Shown in pieces: positions 53,012 to 64,000 of a stretch of 64,000 nt of DNA. The stretch covers positions 1,550,001 through 1,614,000 of the forward strand of contig AP017895.1 of NCBI GenBank assembly GCA_002355935.1, given 5' to 3'. Made by a program: the position numbers and the translations under genes. This DNA is from Rothia aeria. Lineage in GTDB: Bacteria; Actinomycetota; Actinomycetes; Actinomycetales; Micrococcaceae. Numbering within the stretch: position 1 is the first letter of the stretch; each line of letters starts with the position of its first letter. The notes under the pieces were generated by a model. That model made no database searches and had not been told where the DNA came from. It saw only the letters and a list, made by a program, of their open reading frames with translations.

Positions 53012-55527
53012 ATGATGGACGAGAAGAACTATCCGCAGCGCATGAGCCTTGAAGAACGACGCGCCCGCCTGCGTGAACTCATGAAACGTGACGACGCCAC
53101 CGTTGAGGAGTATCACGCCATCATAGGCGGGGCTACCGAAGAAGAACGTGTGTCTCTGGCGAAAACCCTTAAACCCGCACAGGTGGTGGACGTCAAAAAC
53201 TACACCCCGCTCGCTGCTTATGTAGCGGGTGCTCTCATCCGCAAACCTGACGGGTTTACGGGAGCAGAGCGACCTACCCAAAACGCCAGCGCCGCATTCC
53301 ACCAACTCCTGTGGAATAACCGTAAGGGTGGACAACATCAGGATATTAGGAAATATTTTGTGCTGGGAGCATCCAAACGAAGCGAGGACTGGATTCTAGC
53401 GTTTGTGGAATCTATCGCCGAAAGCTGGGCGTACGGGGAGGAAAGCTGGCCTGTATCTCACCAACTGCTGCGGGAACGAAACATCATCTGCGAATCTCCG
53501 CAGTATCTTGGGCAGCTCATCAGGAATATTCCACCGGTGCGTGAGGATTCAGCCTACAATCGTGTGGCCGCTCTTAACTTCTTCAAAGATGACCCGCTGT
53601 TGCTGGAGCAAGAATTCTGGGCGCTTTTTCGTGTTGAAGGAACAATGCGCGACCACTACTGGACGCTGCTCGGGCCTACCGGCAGTATGCTTACCCTCAT
53701 GCGTCACATGCAGGACTTCTATGAGGGGTTCCGGGAAAGGGTGCTGGACGAATCGCTACAGTCGCTGACCCGTGATTTCTCGGCCGCGAACAGTAGGGTG
53801 TTTCAACAGATCTACCGGGGTATGGAACCCACCGAAGCAGAGAACCTGGAACGAGCCCACGCTCTTATGGCACTGTTGGGGTCTGCACCCTCAACTACTG
53901 TAGGTTTGGCGCAAGAAACACTAATGCCTCTGGTAGCTTTGCTGAGCGGTGAACAGGCAGCCCAGCTGGTGGAGGCATCGCAACCGGTGCTGTTCCGGAC
54001 CGAGAAGAAAGTACTACGCGCCCACCTGAAACTACTGAAGCTACTGGTCAAACACCATCCCGAACTGGCCGGGAAGGTGAGTTTAACAGTCAGTGGGGCG
54101 GCCGAAACCATGCCTGTCGATGTGCAGGATACCGCCCGCAAACTTATACTCGCGCACCATAGAAACAATAGTGAGGACGTGAAGCACAAACCAGGCCGAA
54201 GCATTAGTATCCCGGATATTACCCCGCACGATGGTGAACCAGGCGAATACTTCACCACCTGCAAACCCCTCACAAGCGATACGGAATTCTTGGAAATCCT
54301 TATTGAGCATCTGGAAGGCAACACAGACGGGTTTGACTACCCGCCTCTGCTGTCTTACCTGCAGAAGAACCACACCATTGAGCTGGATAAGGCACAACGG
54401 CAGTACGTATACACCAAATACAAGACCCTCCTTGCTAACTCTGCGCTACGGTGCCTAACATATCTTGTTCTCAAGCCGTATCAGCAGGAAGACGGTTTAG
54501 ACCTGCAGCACACGTACTTTCGGGATACTACACATCTTCCTTTTACCAGAGGACTGTAACGGGGGAACTGGTTCGAACAGTTCGCACGGCACATAATTAC
54601 CGTGGGCCGAAGGCTCTCCTTGCAGAGCAAATCGCCAGCCTAGACCCCGATGAAGAAAACCGCACACCATTGGTTGTGGTTCCTCTTCCCGCCCGGAAGG
54701 ACATATCGTGGGCGCGATCCGAACAGAGGGTCTGCTGGGAGGAAAAAGACGCAACTCCTAAAACCCCCGAAACCCCGTTCGAGCAGGCGGCGCTTAACAC
54801 CCACGGAACCGTCGAAGAGTATCTGGACCGCAGCGGAGACGGGGAATCCTGGAACATCTGGAATGACGAGGTGGTGCGGTGGTACGCGTGGCTGACCCAG
54901 AACAACCCGGATGTGCTGGCGGTACAGTTTCTCCCGCTTGCCTTCGGCGCCGTCTATCAGCCACAGCAGATAGGGCTGCCGAGTCTGTTACAGGCTCTGG
55001 GGCATTCCCACCGAGTACTAGGGGCACCCTCGTACACGGTGATCGGGCAGGCTATGGGGGCTCAGCGTCGCGAGTACCGCACTATTGCTGCCGAAGCCAT
55101 AGCGCTTCTAGCCGAACGGGGCATGCTGGATACTGCCGCGTTCTCGGCAGAACTGTCGTGGCTTCTTACGCAGAAGCACCTGATGACGAATCGTGCAGTT
55201 GAAACGCTCACAGATGCGGCATCCATTAGCCCGTTAACGGGGTGGCGCGTCCTGCAAATCCTTGCGGAGATACTGCCTGTGGCAGGTGAGGTTAATCGCG
55301 GTGGCTCCCTCGTGCAGCTAGCGGGTCAGCTAGCGGAGGAATACGGTGTAACCATTGAGATACCCGAGGTATTGCGGCCCAAAATGAAAGGTTCGACCGT
55401 GCTGGCGAAAAGTCTGCGTGTGCTTGATACATTGCAGCCGCATCCAACGGAGCTTGCGGAGCAGGCCCGAAACCAAGCGCGAGAGATTGTGACGAAGAAC
55501 GGTGCGGGGCACGCCGAAAAACTTTAG
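53012..55527 (+). CDS. Array gene A: large DUF6493-like repeat protein (one frameshift)
   Basis: Function unknown; 838 residues after repair. N-terminal segment ERRARLRELMKRDDATVEEY, then HEAT-like helices (FRERVLDESLQSLTRDFSA, VGLAQETLMPLVALLSGEQ, FRTEKKVLRAHLKLLKLLV). A variable middle holds DITPHDGEPGEYF followed by SDTEFLEILIEHLEG. The C-terminal helical region (EAIALLAERGMLDTAAFSAE, ISPLTGWRVLQILAEILP) ends with EIPEVLRPKMKGSTVLAKSL. This layout matches from memory actinobacterial DUF6493 proteins with DUF7824-type domains. One T is missing at 54518-54520, rejoining TYFSGYYTSSFYQRTVTGEL. No catalytic motif or membrane segment. It starts with two adjacent ATGs at 53012. Confidence 0.75.
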
Positions 55528-55571
55528 ACTGGGAAGAAAACCAGTAATCTATATCACCGATAGGGGTTTTA

Positions 55572-58232
55572 ATGACCGCACAGCATCACACACAACCAGC
55601 TTTACCGGCACAGCCAACCTTACAGGAGCGTCGTGCCCACCTTCGGGAACTCATGAAACATGACGACGCAACCGTTGAGGATTATCACACGGTGATTAGC
55701 GGGGCGACAGAGGAAGAACGCGCGTCGTTGGCCAGGACGTTATCGCCCACGAAACTTGCGAAAGCCCGAGGGAGAAAGCAGCTTTGGCCGCATATGCAGT
55801 AGGGGCTTTAACCTCGTCGGTTCCGCGTGCGGTGAGGCTTATAAGTGAACTTTTTTGTCCTCTTCGAGATGAGGATTTTAATATTATTCCCGAGCCGCCT
55901 ATGCCTGCTACTGGGCAGCTCTGGGAATTCTTAACTCAAGGGGCGGTAGAACGGTCCGATGAGTGGGTCCTGCACTTTGTTGAAGAATGTTCAGATGATT
56001 GGTACATAGATTCCTGGACACGCCTCAATAAACTTATGCGCGAACATTCGCTGACGAGCTTATCGCCAGGGTATCTTTGCATGATGATGAATGCCGTCCC
56101 ACACGTGAGGGAAAAGTCTGCCAGAGAGTATCGGAATATAGAACAGTTCTTCCGCAACGATCCTGTGCTGCTGGAACGAGAGTTTTGGGATGCTTTCACA
56201 GTTGAAGGGGTAATAGCACAGTCTAAGTGGGATCCCGCCTTACAGCCTGAATATCGAAGCCCATCATTTTCGGCCCTCGCTCAGGTGATGTGCGAAACTT
56301 TTCCGGAGATTCGCCCTAGGTTCCTGGATGAAACGCTCAAAGGTCTTCTGCGAGACTACTCAGCCCACCACGTGCGGCATTTCTATAGGGCCCATGCTGC
56401 TCTGCAGCCAACGCCTCAAGAAATTACGGAGCGTTTTGTGCTCTACCTTTCGGTGCTGGGAACAGCGTATAGCCCTGTTATCGCCATGGCGCAAGATCTG
56501 CTGGAGCAGGCAGTCTATGAGCTTTCCGACACACAAGCACGTGAGCTTATTGAAGTTTCGGCAACAGTGCTGACGCGCACCGAAAAGAAAGTTTTGCGCG
56601 CCCAGATACGGCTTCTTTCTTCACTGCTTGAAGTCCACCCCGAATGCACTGAACAAGTAAGCCAGACAGTACAGGATGCCTTCAAGTCTATGCCCCTGGA
56701 CCTTCAAGATGAGGCCCAGAAGCTCATCAATGATCCGGTGCGAGAAACACCCACGCACCAGGACGCAGCGGGGAGCATCACGGTACCGGATAACACCCCG
56801 AAGGATTGTGAACCGCAGGGGTGCTTGACGCCTCGACCGCCTATCGCCACGGACCGGGAACTCATGGAATGCTTGGCAGCAACCTTCCAGGGAGGCGATG
56901 GCACCGATATTCCGCGTATCCTGGAGTACTTGGAACATGCCGAGAGTCTGGAAATAAACGATGCAGAGCAGAAGCTTCTCTGGGAAACTCGTAACCTTCT
57001 CATAGAAAGCCCATCCAGTATTTATACCCTCTCCAGTCCCAATATCCCGTACCTTGCCATTGCGGCACTTATCAAAAGCGGGCAGATACAACACGCTGAT
57101 ATTGCTAAAATACCGATCATTCCCACCTGGTATACAGAACGTCTCTACCTCAGCGATGAGCACGGAAACCCGGTGACAGTAGATGAACAGACGCTTAAGG
57201 AGCATCAGTCTCGTCCCATTAATGTAAAAGCTACTGGGACAGAAATTCGTCTCAATGAGCGCGGACCTCATATGCTGCTGATGGAGCAGCTGTTCTCCCT
57301 GATTTTGCGGATCAAGACGCAGAAACCAACATAGTGACCGCGCCTTTTGCACCCCAGTGTGTAGCCCTTGAACGTACTACGGGTACAGTCCTCACCCAGT
57401 ATTGGAAATCGCTATATATTGCTTGGAGGTACAGCTTCCCTTTGCAATTCCCGCTGTGGGTTGGAACAGATACACCCGATGCTGCCGCACTCTCCGTTGA
57501 ATCTGCCGCGTTTAACACCAACAGCACGCAAATCGAGTATGTGCACCGTATGCTGGAATCAAAATACTATCCTTCGTACCGCACGGTCATGGGGTGGTAC
57601 GGCTGGCTCATGCAGAATAACCCAGATATTTTTAGCGCACAGACCATGCCTATTCTTGTGGCAGCTATCCATGCTCATAATGCTTATGGTGTCGATATCA
57701 TCATACGAATACTAGGTGATACACATCGAATACTGGGCGCCGTCTCCTACAGCGCACTCGGGCTTGGGGCCAGCGCTAAAACTACCGAAGTGCGCGCCAA
57801 CGCTGCGGAGGCGCTCGCCTCCCTGGCGGATCGGGGTATGGTCGATACCGCTTTATTCGCCGAAGAACTGTGTTGGCTGTTGAGCCAGCACCACGTGAAG
57901 GCTCAACGAATTGAGCAAACATTTAGGGATGCTGCGTCGATTAGCCCCTTGGTGGGCTGGCGGATTATGCAGCTATTAGAGGGCATACTGCCTGTCGTGG
58001 GCGAGGTATATCGTGGTGGCGCGCTGGTGCAGCTCTTGGTACAACTGGCGGGGAGTACGGCGTGAGCGTCGAGATTCCTGAGGTTTTGCGGCCAAAAATG
58101 AAAGGCTCAACTGTGCTGGCCAAAAGTCTGCGGGCGCTTGAAAAGCTGCAGCCGCATCCGACTGAGCTTGCGGAGCAGGCCCGAGACCAAGCCCAAGAAC
58201 TGCTGGACCAACACCGCTGCGCACAACCATAA
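55572..58232 (+). CDS. Array gene B: large DUF6493-like repeat protein (three frameshifts)
   Basis: Paralogue of gene A, 887 residues after repair. It starts MTAQHHTQPALPAQPTLQ, then ERRAHLRELMKHDDATVEDY. Deletions: G3 for G4 at 55770-55772 (restores KARGREKAALAAYAVGAL), one base near 57297-57304 (restores EQLFSLDFADQDAETN), and G4 for G5 at 58050-58053 (restores QLAGEYGVSVEIPEVL). It stops at 58230-58232. The middle and variable linker differ clearly from A, while the C-terminal 60 residues are close to C and D. Start is 44 bases after A. Confidence 0.72.
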
Positions 58233-58254
58233 GCGCAGAAACTGAGAGCCCGTT

Positions 58255-60916
58255 ATGACCCCAAAAGTACCGCAACCTAGTCTTACGGAACGTCGCGCAC
58301 GTCTGCGGGAGCTACTGAAACGTGACGATGCCACCTTCTGGCAGTACCATGAAGTTCTCACCGGCGCCACCGAGGATGAACGCAAGGGCCTTGCACGCAC
58401 ACTCTCCATTAAAAAGCTCATAGACCGCTACAGCCGTGAAGGAACGACCGAGCAGCGGCTTGTGTGCATCTACACGGCGGCTGCACTGGGCGGAACCTTC
58501 AAACACGTGGGTGTTGAGCTCTTAAACCTTATCGACAGGGGATTACCCGGCGAGGCGAACTGGAAGTTTTCAACCGCTGAATCGGAACAATACCTTAGCC
58601 AACGCACAGAAGCCATGATGCTTGGACTCAGCGAACGTGATAACACCTGGATAACCGGGTTCGTTAACGAGCGTGGCTATGGCAGGTTTGGTTACGACTT
58701 GCCCACGCTCTGGGTGCAGATACATCAGCTTCTTCACGAACGCGGACTTACCAATACCACGCGCTCCTACCTCTGGGGGTTCGTGACGGCCGTTCCTGAC
58801 ATGCACATTGGCTCATCCGAGAATCGGGAAGAGGTTATCTCCTTCTTCAAGAACAACCCCAGACGTTAGAACACGAAATGTGGGCGTGTTTCACAGATGA
58901 AGGGCTTCTGCGGAAAGACTGGTCAGGGCGCGAAAACGCAGACATCCTGGCTCTCTTCCACACGCTGCAGGAGAATTTTGACGGATTCCGTGACCGCCTG
59001 CTTACTGAATGCCTGAAGGCGATGCTCCGCGACTTTTCTGCCAAGAACACCAGTATCTTTCACCACGTCTATCGGGGGATGAACCCCACCCCAGACGAGA
59101 ACCTTGGTAACACCAATCTGCTCACCTCAGTGCTCACTACCGTTCCCTCAACCTCCGTGGGGTTAGCTCAAGAAAAGCTGATGTCATGCGTCGACAAGCT
59201 GACCGAACCCCAGATTCATGACTTACTTAATGCCTCTCACACCGTGTTGCTTCGCACCGAGAAGAAATACTCCGGGCGCAGATCGCACTCCTTAGCGCTA
59301 TTGCTAAAATGCACCCAGAGCATACTCAAGATGTGAGCGGTTTGATGAGGGAAACCGCAGATTCTCTCCCGCCTGATCTGCAGCCTGCAGCGCAAACACT
59401 CCTGTCTCCTGCTGAAGCCGCGACGGATAAAACTAGCGCACCGTCTCACTCAGAGCAAATAATGGGCGGTGTCATGATTCCTGAGACCCGTCCGCAGCTT
59501 CTAGAGCAGCACGTTTCAACCCCACAGGTGCATATTTATACGAGTGATGCTGAGTTTATGGATGATCTTATTCCCTGTCTCCAAGGCACAGGTGACGGTT
59601 CGCAGCTCCCGCGGCTCATTGATTATTTAGCGCATAATCCTCGCATTACTCTTGATACAGCCCAGCAGGACTTTCTGGCTGAACGATGCGTGAATTCCGG
59701 TATTCGCTCGGGTACTCATGCGTTAGGCAACTATCTGACGTACCGGGTGATTACCCCGCACCGAAACTTTTTAAAAAACTGCCGCAAGGTTTTACCGGGT
59801 ACCGGCATGAATTCCATACCGACCCCCAGACTGGCGAAACCATCCAGCCCTACCAGGTTGAACACACTGGGTCTCTGGGGCGTCAAAAACCCCGTATAGA
59901 GAAAACGACCACAAATTATCGTGGACCGGCGGGGCTCTGCCAAGAGCAGATTGACTGTTTAGAACATCCAGAAAACCTTGTATTTGAGCCTATACCTCAC
60001 GCAGAAGAGAGCACTTGGACACGCCGCGTTGAGCCTCTCACATACCGCCCGCGTCCTCACAATATGTACGACCAAGCCTACGCGGAAGCCCCCAATGACA
60101 GCCTAATGATGTGGCTTATTGAAGATCACGAACTGCCGACCGCACAGATGCCTTTCGCGCAGGCGGCTCTGAACACGGCAGGTATTCCCGAAGAGTTTAT
60201 GCACCGTGCTGTTCAGGCAATCGACGATTTTCACCGTACCCTCATGCAATGGTATGCGTGGCTTCTGCAGAATAACCCCAATACATTGGCGGCGCAGAGC
60301 ATGCCGTTCGTCACTACAGCGGGGTTCCAAAAACATGTGAAAGGGCTTGAGACCATACTGGATACCATCACCCACACACATCAGGTTCTGCAAGAACCCG
60401 CCTATTCCGTGTTGGGCTGGCTAACTGGTGCAGCAGCAGCTGAGCACAGGGCTCTCACCGCCGAATCTATTGCTGCTCTTGCGGGTCGCGGAATGCTCGA
60501 TGCTTCTTTACTTGCGGATGAACTGGCCTACCTGCTCCGAGGGGATGGGTTAAACCGGCCCGGGCAGCCAGCTGTTTACAGGACGCCGCATCTATCAGCC
60601 CATTGGCGGGGTGGCGTATTGTGCAGGTGCTAGAGAACATGTTGCCAGCTGTAAGCGATATTAATCGTGGTGGTTCCTTCGTGCAGCTCTTGGTGCAATT
60701 AGCGGGGAGTACGGCGTGAGCGTCGAGATTCCTGAGGTTTTGCGGCCCAAAATGAAAGGCTCAACCGTGCTCGCGAAGAACCTGCGTGCGCTCGAAGGAT
60801 TGCGACCGCATCCGACCGAGCTTGCGGAAAAGGCGCGGCAGCATGCTCAGAATCTTCTAGATAAGCGCCTAAGCAGGGATATTACCGTGAAAAAGGAGGA
60901 GAGGAATGCAAACTAA
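58255..60916 (+). CDS. Array gene C: large DUF6493-like repeat protein (five frameshifts)
   Basis: Paralogue, 888 residues after repair. Opens MTPKVPQPSLTERRARLREL. Five single-base deletions: C4 for C5 at 58857-58860, A3 for A4 at 59265-59267, C4 for C5 at 59754-59757, C3 for C4 at 60559-60561, and G4 for G5 at 60704-60707. Restored junctions include NNPQTLEHEMWACF, TEKKILRAQIALLSAI and VITPAPKLFKKLPQ, each matching the other copies. It has the most breaks in the window, so real decay of this copy cannot be excluded. Its last 11 bases overlap gene D. It shares a 215-base identical tract with D. Confidence 0.7.
60582..60796 (+). repeat. 215-base tract identical to 63266-63480 (gene C copy)
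   Basis: Read by eye, this segment near the 3' end of gene C is identical base for base to 63266-63480 in gene D. It spans DAASISPLAGWRIVQVLE through EIPEVLRPKMKG to NLRALE. Flanking sequence on both sides diverges quickly. It indicates recent gene conversion or duplication between the copies. Confidence 0.85.
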
Positions 60917-63546
60917 CCCCGTTATGACGCTTAATAAGCGGCGAGAAGCACTTAAAAAGCTGGCTAAAAATCCGGAAGCACCTCTCAAAGAATTTCATGC
61001 TCTTTTAGAGGACGCTACAGAGGATGAACGTGCCGTGCTGGCTAAAACTCTGCCTCCAGCCAAGGTTTTAGGGCGGGGGAACCGGGCTGTTTTGAGTCCT
61101 GTAGGCGGCTATCTTTTAGCAGCTTTGGGGACAAACCCTCGCAGGACACATAAGCGTTTCGTGGATTTATATACAGACAGTTCATGGGCGGCGCGCCGAA
61201 GCGACACTGACTCTTTCAATAACCCTCATGACGCTATCATGCGCGGTTTATACTTGGGGCTCTCCGGACGCAGCGATACGTGGATTCTGGATTATATAGC
61301 GGCAACCCCCGCTATGGAGGATAACGACGCCTACGGAATATGGCGCATACTACACACGCTCGTACGGGAACGGGACCTCCACTGTGAAACCCCTTCTTAT
61401 CTTTGGAGAGCCTTACGTACCATATTCCCAGAAGAAAACAGAGCTGAAGAACACCCGGAGATACCCGCCACCTACCAAGAGGCACTTGAGCATATCCGCC
61501 AGGATCCTCTCCTGATTGAACGGGAACTGTGGACCTGCTTCCGCGTCGGAACAGCACTAGGTGCGGCAGCAGATTTCAAGTTTTTAGATTATCTAGATTG
61601 TCACCTTGACGGGTTTCGCGACCGTTTTCTCACCGAATGTTTGCGCTCAATGCTCAGAGATTTTACGCCCAGGAAAACACGGGTCTTCCATATGCTTTAC
61701 CGCGGCATGAAACCAACTACCGCGGAGAACCTGGCATGCATTCCGCTACTGACCGCTATTTTACAGACGCAGCTATCCACGTCGGTAGGCCTAGCACAAG
61801 AGATGCTTACCCCCATTGTGGAGCAACTTTCTACGGAACAGCTCGATGCCCTGTTAGACGCATCAGCAGCAGTACTCCTCCGTACTGAGAAGAAGCTGGT
61901 GAAGGCCCAGCTAAACATCCTACAACAGCTGATTAAACATCACCCTGAATACACGCACCGGGTGCACAGCATGATTGCTGGGGTCGAGCGAACTCTACCC
62001 TTGGAACTTCAAGAGCTGGTGCAAAACGTAGGATCTAAAGATAGTACGAAGCCTACCCGACGCGGTGTAAAGAAAATACTGGAGCCCCAGGAAGTACAGT
62101 CGGTAGAAGCACTACAGGCGCAGGAACCTATTCTGATACCAGATGTCAACCCACGCCCACGGGCTCCGGGGGAACTCTTCATGGCGGATGCCCCTATTTC
62201 CAGCGACACGGAACTTTTTGATGCGCTGGTTGCCATGGTGACCGGTACAGCCCCCGAGACGGAACTGGTGCGTGCTCTCGCATATCTTAACCAGACAGAA
62301 AGTATCCGCTTTAACAAGGCACAGATAAAATACCTTGAGTCCGTCAACCTGAATTGGGGACGACATATCCACGAGTTTGAGACCGCGGGAGAGGATATAG
62401 CTTTTCTGATCCTAGCGATATACATACGATGTGCAGGTACGCGGCCAATAGAATTGCCACCAATTACGATGGGTTACCGCGACTTTCTGTGGCTCGATAG
62501 GAACGGCCAGCCTATTATCACAAACAGTATGGAGTACCGCCCCTTAGGGGCGAAAACCAAGCAGGATCTTGTGGTCAACACTCGCGGGTTGACGGGCCTT
62601 TTACAAGAGCAACTTCTCTCACTGATTCCCTCCAGCGGATATGCTGAAAAATTTATACAGAACCTTTTGAAACACGAAATCATGCCATGCGACGCACCAC
62701 ATGGTCGACGGGATTAACACAGTACGCAAAACAAAGAATTATCAACAGCGATAGCGAGATACCCTATAACAGGAAACTCCTTCTGTGGGAAGACCCAAAC
62801 GATACTTCTGCCCCCAATGACCTAGGTTTTGAAGATGCCGCTTTTAATACTGGCAGTGTGCGAGAAGATTACGGTCACCGCATCCATACGTCAAAACGTT
62901 ATACCTATACCTCGCAGAAATACGCTGTCGGTTGGTATGCCTGGCTCATGCAGAATAATCTGGATTATGCGGCAGCGCAGATGATGCCTGCCCTGGTGAC
63001 AGCCCTCTACACGCGCACCGTTTTCGGGCTGAACGCGCTCCTCTATGCTCTTGGCAGTACCCCGTGCCCTCTGGGTGCGCCTTCGTATAGCGCCTTGGGA
63101 ATTGCGGCATCTGCGCTAGCACAAGATATTCGGGCCTTAACAGCTGAGTCTCTTGCCCACCTGGCAGAGCGTGGAATGCTAGATCCTGCACAATTCGCTG
63201 AAGAAGTAACGTGGCTTCTGCTACACCAGGATGTTCTGACTAACCGTGTACTCGGGACTCTTCAAGACGCCGCATCTATCAGCCCATTGGCGGGGTGGCG
63301 TATTGTGCAGGTGCTAGAGAACATGTTGCCAGCTGTAAGCGATATTAATCGTGGTGGTTCCTTCGTGCAGCTCTTGGTGCAATTAGCGGGGAGTACGGCG
63401 TGAGCGTCGAGATTCCTGAGGTTTTGCGGCCCAAAATGAAAGGCTCAACCGTGCTCGCGAAGAACCTGCGTGCGCTCGAAAAGCTACAGCCGCATCCGAC
63501 CGAGCTTGCGGAAAAAGCGCGGCAACACGCTATGGAGCTACTATAA
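60906..63546 (+). CDS. Array gene D: large DUF6493-like repeat protein (two frameshifts)
   Basis: Paralogue, 880 residues after repair; the longest uninterrupted stretch of any copy (603 codons from ATG 60906). N-terminus NKRREALKKLAKNPEAPLKE is more diverged than in A-C. HEAT-like helices continue (TEKKLVKAQLNILQQLIKHH). The linker has DVNPRPRAPGELFMADAPIS then SDTELFDALVAMVTG. Deletions lie near 62685 (restores EIMPMRRTTWSTGL) and at G4 63388-63391 (restores QLAGEYGVSVEIPEVL). Ends KARQHAMELL at 63546. It overlaps C by 11 bases, suggesting coupled translation. Confidence 0.73.
63266..63480 (+). repeat. 215-base tract identical to 60582-60796 (gene D copy)
   Basis: Second copy of the identical tract described for gene C. 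Both copies include the same GCGGGGAGTACGGCG frameshift site. Gene B shares only the part from GTGCAGCTCTTGGT onward, with some mismatches. Confidence 0.85.
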
Positions 63547-63595
63547 GTACACCCAACTTTTTTGGACAGCAATCACTAAAAAGGAATAGCCACCT

Positions 63596-64000
63596 ATGAC
63601 AGCCGCCGCTTCCACACTTGCGCAACGCCGCGCCACCCTCAAAAAGCTCATGGCAGACCCCAAGGCCACTTTCGACCAGTACCGGGGGATTATTAACGGG
63701 GCCACCGAGAAAGAACGGGCATCCCTGGCACGAACCCTGAACGCTGAAAAAGCCGCCGCATCAGATCTTCCAAAGAGCATAAAAGCCTACCTGGCGGCCG
63801 CTCTCACCGCAAAACCAGCACGTGCCGCACAACAACTGCATCAACTTACACACCTCACCGAGGCGGGACGCATTGGTCAGCGGCGTGAAATACGTGATCA
63901 CTTCATGTGGGGAACTGAAGAAAGAAGAGACGAGTGGGTACTCGAATTTGCTGATCAATATGCATCTACCAGGGCGTCACTCTACGGGCAGTGGGAACTT
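63596..64000 (+). CDS. Array gene E: start of a fifth DUF6493-like protein (cut by window end)
   Basis: The frame is open from ATG 63596 to the last base of the window, 135 codons. It begins MTAAASTLAQRRATLKKLMA, then DPKATFDQYRGIINGATEKE, RASLARTLNAEKAAA and KAYLAAALTAKP, the same N-terminal module as genes A-D. The following HFMWGTEERRDEWVLEFADQ matches the SDEWVLHFVEE-type segment of gene B. AAAAAGGAATAG supplies the Shine-Dalgarno sequence. It starts 49 bases after gene D, so the array continues beyond the window. No frameshift in this part. Confidence 0.8.
   Translation, partial: MTAAASTLAQRRATLKKLMADPKATFDQYRGIINGATEKERASLARTLNAEKAAASDLPKSIKAYLAAALTAKPARAAQQLHQLTHLTEAGRIGQRREIRDHFMWGTEERRDEWVLEFADQYASTRASLYGQWEL

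Larger units (their letters stand above)
53012..64000 (+). repeat. Tandem array of at least five paralogous genes (A-E)
   Basis: Five same-strand genes of about 2.5-2.7 kb follow one another with spacers of 44, 22, -11 and 49 bases, the last cut by the window end. All share the N-terminal ERRA.LRELMK.DDAT pattern, the middle RTEKK segment and, where complete, the C-terminal EIPEVLRPKMKGSTVLAK segment. They behave as one transcription unit behind the SWIM gene. Confidence 0.85.

Noticed and set aside
58255-63546. Homopolymer phase variation in the array genes
   Set aside because: The runs are only three to five bases, too short for usual slipped-strand switching, and the same breaks occur in core genes.

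Overview
The window comes from a moderately high-GC actinobacterium, most likely a Rothia-like member of the Micrococcaceae. This rests on the actinobacterial core order rapZ-yvcK-whiA-gap-pgk-tpiA...secG, a four-repeat ribosomal protein S1, a DUF3516-type helicase, Tat-type signal peptides and a single-chain quinol nitric oxide reductase. The genus is inference from recalled gene content, not a computed placement.

Layout. 1-7.6 kb: end of polA, rpsA, coaE, a YigZ/IMPACT protein, an apparently 5'-truncated TerD-like protein, uvrB. 7.8-13.6 kb: three secreted proteins with Tat-like signals, around an HxlR regulator, a divergent NAD(P)-binding protein and a proline-iminopeptidase-like hydrolase. 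14.4-23.2 kb: DUF3516 helicase, an immunity-like protein, a calcineurin-type phosphoesterase, and a heterodimeric ABC exporter whose two ATPase domains have lost complementary motifs. 23.2-25.1 kb: TPP riboswitch and a ThiD-TenA fusion. 25.2-32.8 kb: a type I restriction-modification locus (hsdM, hsdS, hsdR) with an HTH-PIN toxin-antitoxin-like pair between hsdS and hsdR. 33-38 kb: quinone reductase, slipin, norB and an overlapping Cys-rich membrane protein. 38.5-51.4 kb: plsC, uvrC, rapZ, yvcK, whiA, gap, pgk, tpiA, a BCCT transporter, a small membrane protein and secG. 51.6 kb to the end: a SWIM zinc-finger gene followed by at least five tandem paralogues of about 840-890 codons resembling actinobacterial DUF6493 proteins. 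This is the most unusual block here.

The sequence itself has a quality problem that shapes the annotation. At least 18 genes, including uvrC, rapZ, norB and hsdR, are broken by one or more single-base deletions, about 31 in all. Most lie in short homopolymers, and 17 are runs of four G or C where the protein needs five. Restoring one base at each gives full-length family-typical proteins, and every restored length is a multiple of three. I therefore annotate these as single genes with frameshifts that are probably sequencing errors, not as pseudogenes or split genes.

No tRNA, rRNA, CRISPR array, insertion sequence or phage genes were recognised. Coordinates of frameshifted genes span the whole reconstructed reading frame.
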